This document shows, piece after piece, positions 22,150 to 25,401 of a stretch of DNA of 25,401 bases; within the stretch, counting starts at the first letter, position 1, and each line of letters starts with the position of its first letter. Position numbers and translations under genes: made by a program. Source of the DNA: CAZNEZ01 sp964572475 (lineage in GTDB: Bacteria > Bacillota > Clostridia > Lachnospirales > Lachnospiraceae); contig CAZNEZ010000034.1 in NCBI GenBank assembly GCA_964572475.1, positions 1 through 25,401 of the forward strand, written 5' to 3'. The notes below the pieces were generated by a model, which was not told where the DNA came from, did not search any database, and saw only the letters and a program-made list of their open reading frames with translations.

Positions 22150-24468
22150 ATGTTTGAAAATGCAGTAAAAACACCCATAATAGCGTTACGTGGAATGAAT
22201 ATTATTCCGGGAATGTTTATACATTTTGATGTATCACGTAAGGTATCTAAGGAAGCACTAGAAAAGGTTATGACAGGGGAACAGAGAATATTTGTTACAG
22301 CTCAAAAAGATAGTACTGTGGATATGCCCAAATTAGATGATTTATATAGAGTAGGTGTAATGGTAAAGATTAAGCAGTTAATCAAATTTCCAAATGACCA
22401 GGTAAGGGTGATGGTTGAGGCAGAAGACAGATATAACCTAATAAGTATGACAAGTAGTGAACCCTATCTTGAGGGTGAGATAGCTAAAGTGGAAAATGGC
22501 GAAACTTCTATTAGTGAAGCATCTAATGAAGCTATGCTTAGAATAATAAAGGAATTGTTAGGTGCATATGCATCCGAGAATTCAAAGGTTAATAAAGAAG
22601 AGATTAAGAGTATGAGAGCTCTTAAGAATATAAATACCCTTATGAATCAGATAATGAGTAGACTGCCATTGTATATGGAACAACGTCAAATATATCTGGA
22701 AACATTTGATGTTGAAGAGCAGTTTGAACTTGTTAATAAATATCTTCAATGTGAATTTGATATTGCTAAGGTAAAAAAAGAACTTCAGGATAAAACTAAA
22801 GAAAAAGTGGATAAGAATCAAAAAGAATATATTTTACGTGAAGAACTTAAAGTTATTCGTGAAGAGCTTGGAGATTCAGATAATACAAGCGATTCTGACA
22901 CGTTTACAGAGGCAGTAGAAAAACTAGAAGCATCAGAGGAGATAAAGGATAGAATCAGAAAAGAGATTGCAAGGTATAAGAATCTAACTGGAAGCTCTTC
23001 AGAAGGTAGTGTGGTAAGAGGATATATTGAGACCTTAATCGAATTGCCTTGGGACAAGATGTCTAAAGATAATACTGATATTAAGAATGCAAAAAAGGTT
23101 CTTGATGAAGACCATTATGGACTTACAAAGGTCAAAGAAAGAATGTTAGAATTTCTTGCAGTAAGAACATTTACGGAGAATAGTGGTAAAAGTCCTATAA
23201 TTTGTCTTGTAGGACCTCCTGGAACAGGAAAGACCTCTATTGCTAAGTCTGTAGCAAGAGCGCTGGATAAAGAATATGTAAGAATCTGTCTTGGCGGTGT
23301 AAGAGATGAAGCTGAGATTAGAGGTCATAGAAAAACATATGTCGGAGCAATGTCAGGTCGTATAGCTACTGGAATTAAGCAGGCTGGAGTAAAGAATCCA
23401 TTAATGCTGCTTGATGAGATTGATAAGCTTGGAAATGATTACAAGGGGGATCCAGCATCTGCACTTCTTGAAGTACTTGATTCAGAACAGAATTCTAAGT
23501 TTGTAGATCATTATATAGAAGTTCCCATTGATTTATCACAAGTACTTTTTATTGCAACGGCAAATTCACTTCAGACAATACCAAGACCACTACTTGATAG
23601 AATGGAGATAATTGAGGTGAGCAGCTATACCTACAATGAAAAGGAACATATAGCAGAGGAATACTTGATTCCTAAGATGAAAAAGCAGCATGGGTTAACA
23701 GGTAATAAACTTTCAATAAATAAGAATGCAGTATCTGCGATAGTATCAAACTATACAAGAGAAGCAGGGGTTAGAAGTCTTGAAAGAAAAATAGCTGAAC
23801 TATGCAGAAAGGCTACACTTGAACTATTAGAGACTGGTAAGAAGAGCGTTAGAGTAAACGAAAAGAATCTTACCAAATATTTAGGAAAAGTCAAATATGT
23901 TCAGGAACATGCGAATGAACATGATGAAGTTGGTATAGTCAGGGGACTTGCATGGACAAGTGTAGGCGGTGATACCTTAGAGATTGAAGTAAATGTTATG
24001 CCCGGAAAGGGAGATATACAACTTACAGGACAGCTTGGTGATGTTATGAAAGAATCGGCTCAGACAGGTATGAGTTATATTAGATCAGTTGCTAAGAATT
24101 ATGGCATAAAAGATGAGTTTTATAAAAAGCATGATATTCATATTCATATACCAGAGGGTGCGGTTCCAAAAGATGGACCGTCAGCAGGAATTACTATGGC
24201 AACAGCGGTGTTATCTGCTATTACAGGTATCCCTGTAAAGGCTGATATCGCAATGACTGGCGAAATAACACTTAGGGGAAGAGTACTTCCTATTGGTGGA
24301 CTTAAGGAAAAGACATTGGCAGCAAAGATGGCTGGAATTAAAACTGTACTTGTGCCAGAAAAGAATAAAAGAGATATTGATGAACTTACAGATGAAATAG
24401 TAGATGGACTTAATATTAGATTTGTTGGTAATATGGAGGAAGTTTTGAAAATTAGCCTCGTACGCTAA
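22150..24468 (+). CDS. lon: ATP-dependent Lon protease
   Basis: Homo-oligomeric AAA+ serine protease of 772 residues. The N-terminal substrate-binding domain opens KTPIIALRGMNIIPGM. The ATPase domain has GPPGTGKTS and LMLLDEIDKL, with the signature ICLGGVRDEAEIRGHRKTYV. The C-terminal protease domain carries the Ser678-Lys721 dyad (PKDGPSAG and GGLKEKTLAA). The start at 22150 has AAGGAGG 7 nt upstream; a TTG at 22120 extends the frame but lies before that site. The gene follows the clpX terminator. No clear -35/-10 pair was seen in the 67 bases between them. Confidence 0.97.
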   Translation: MFENAVKTPIIALRGMNIIPGMFIHFDVSRKVSKEALEKVMTGEQRIFVTAQKDSTVDMPKLDDLYRVGVMVKIKQLIKFPNDQVRVMVEAEDRYNLISMTSSEPYLEGEIAKVENGETSISEASNEAMLRIIKELLGAYASENSKVNKEEIKSMRALKNINTLMNQIMSRLPLYMEQRQIYLETFDVEEQFELVNKYLQCEFDIAKVKKELQDKTKEKVDKNQKEYILREELKVIREELGDSDNTSDSDTFTEAVEKLEASEEIKDRIRKEIARYKNLTGSSSEGSVVRGYIETLIELPWDKMSKDNTDIKNAKKVLDEDHYGLTKVKERMLEFLAVRTFTENSGKSPIICLVGPPGTGKTSIAKSVARALDKEYVRICLGGVRDEAEIRGHRKTYVGAMSGRIATGIKQAGVKNPLMLLDEIDKLGNDYKGDPASALLEVLDSEQNSKFVDHYIEVPIDLSQVLFIATANSLQTIPRPLLDRMEIIEVSSYTYNEKEHIAEEYLIPKMKKQHGLTGNKLSINKNAVSAIVSNYTREAGVRSLERKIAELCRKATLELLETGKKSVRVNEKNLTKYLGKVKYVQEHANEHDEVGIVRGLAWTSVGGDTLEIEVNVMPGKGDIQLTGQLGDVMKESAQTGMSYIRSVAKNYGIKDEFYKKHDIHIHIPEGAVPKDGPSAGITMATAVLSAITGIPVKADIAMTGEITLRGRVLPIGGLKEKTLAAKMAGIKTVLVPEKNKRDIDELTDEIVDGLNIRFVGNMEEVLKISLVR

Positions 24469-24573
24469 AAACGTTGCGCGGATGATATGCACATAGCTAC
24501 AAATAATAAGCACAGAATTATAGTAGTGAGACTTCTTAAGTTACACTATTAGTAGAAAGGTATGGTTATCTAA

Positions 24574-25179
24574 ATGATCATTAAAAATGTAAATCTTGAA
24601 ACGGTATGTGGTATAACGAGTACAGTGCCAGAGAATGACCTTCCTGAGATAGCATTTGCGGGTAAGTCTAATGTTGGCAAGTCATCTCTTATAAATGCAC
24701 TTATGAACCGAAAATCTTATGCAAGAACCTCAGCTCAACCGGGGAAAACTCAGACAATTAATTTCTATAATATTAATGAAGAATTGTATTATGTGGATTT
24801 GCCTGGTTATGGATATGCTAAAGTAACAAAGGGAACTCAGGAAAAGTGGGGAAAGATGATTGAAAATTATCTTCAGAAATCTCAAATGCTTAAAGCAGTA
24901 TTTCTTCTGATTGACATAAGGCATGAGCCTTCTGCAAATGATAAAAATATGTATGAATGGATTGACTATAATGGATATCAGCCAATTATTATTGCAACAA
25001 AGGCGGATAAGATTAACCGAAGCCAGATTCAAAAGCATATGAAGATGATAAAAACAGGATTAAATGTTAAACCGGGAACAACGATAATTCCATTTTCAGC
25101 GCTTAATAAGCAAGGCAGAGATGAGATATGGGAACTTATTGAAAAACTTATATCAGATGAAGTTGTACTTCCGGAATAA
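24574..25179 (+). CDS. engB: ribosome-biogenesis GTPase (EngB/YsxC/YihA)
   Basis: Essential-type TRAFAC GTPase of 201 residues needed for large ribosomal subunit maturation. G1 is GKSNVGKS (30-37), the G2 region is the Thr of PGKTQT, G3 is DLPGYG (75-80), G4 is TKAD, and the G5-like motif is SAL. The position right after lon matches the conserved lon-ysxC order in Bacillus relatives. The 105-base gap holds an imperfect hairpin (TAGTG 24524-24528 with CACTA 24544-24548, plus an inner ACTT/AAGT) of unknown role. AAAGG (24556-24560) lies 13 bases before ATG. Confidence 0.96.
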   Translation: MIIKNVNLETVCGITSTVPENDLPEIAFAGKSNVGKSSLINALMNRKSYARTSAQPGKTQTINFYNINEELYYVDLPGYGYAKVTKGTQEKWGKMIENYLQKSQMLKAVFLLIDIRHEPSANDKNMYEWIDYNGYQPIIIATKADKINRSQIQKHMKMIKTGLNVKPGTTIIPFSALNKQGRDEIWELIEKLISDEVVLPE

Positions 25180-25401
25180 GTGTAGTGTAATCTTTTGGCA
25201 TAAATGCGTGTCAAGGTTATTTGGTTTTTTTAGAGAGTTTTTTGAGCTAGATGATATAAAAATATAAAATCTCTGGAGTGAATCTGTCAATTAAAATTCT
25301 ATAGTAACACCACAGCAAAACTACATTAAATTTGTATTATAGCAATTTCAGCTTTGAGGAATAAAAACTTTTCGCAATAAATTAATTAAATTTCAAGCAG
25401 A
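25180..25401. other. non-coding right edge, no gene seen
   Basis: 222 bases, very AT-rich. A weak GCAT/ATGC hairpin at about 25199-25208 followed by T7 (25225-25231) may end engB transcription. A loose promoter-like pair (TTGAGC, then TAAAAT 17 bases later, near 25240-25270) could serve a gene beyond the window. No supported coding frame. Confidence 0.4.

Overview
The window is AT-rich, densely packed, mostly plus-strand DNA. It looks like chromosome from a low-GC Firmicute, most likely a Lachnospiraceae member. The grounds are the tig-clpP-clpX-lon-engB housekeeping block, FabV, sigma-A-type promoters, strong GGAGG ribosome-binding sites, a tRNA gene without encoded CCA, and general protein style. 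Species was not determined. No phage, insertion sequence or CRISPR array is visible.

Layout. (1) 1-2835: a GtrA-like membrane protein with its own promoter, a tRNA-Leu(UAG) on the minus strand separated from it by a near-perfect two-way terminator, a six-TM diguanylate cyclase, and a frameshifted zinc-ribbon/TM/lipocalin-like gene. (2) 2893-3907: a D-2-hydroxyacid dehydrogenase. (3) 3916-11096: a probable operon from a consensus promoter, with D-aspartate ligase-like ATP-grasp, aspartate racemase, lysine-type MurE-like ligase, class II asparagine synthase, HD-GYP phosphodiesterase and CYTH phosphatase. The first four fit a peptidoglycan D-Asp/D-Asn crossbridge module. (4) 11076-12771: a minus-strand ABC transporter pair. 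(5) 12772-14928: divergent control region, fabV and a DJ-1/PfpI protein. (6) 14966-18659: secreted repeat protein, MoxR ATPase, DUF58 protein, and a two-TM protein with a DUF4129-like tail. This resembles a MoxR/DUF58/transglutaminase locus without the transglutaminase. (7) 18663-25179: tig, clpP, clpX, terminator, lon, engB. The last 222 bases show no gene.

The most unusual signal is a ~98-nt element present twice at about 90% identity, directly upstream of asnB (7462-7560) and clpP (20048-20145). These are two unrelated genes, each inside an operon. Both copies keep a 5' hairpin, in which two G-U pairs of one copy are G-C in the other. Both also keep two long helices arranged as an H-type pseudoknot that ends just before the Shine-Dalgarno sequence. 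It could be an undescribed cis-regulatory RNA or a dispersed structured repeat. A partial 3' relic may sit upstream of the gene at 14966.

All assignments rest on reading motifs and on remembered family features. No alignment, database search or folding program was run.
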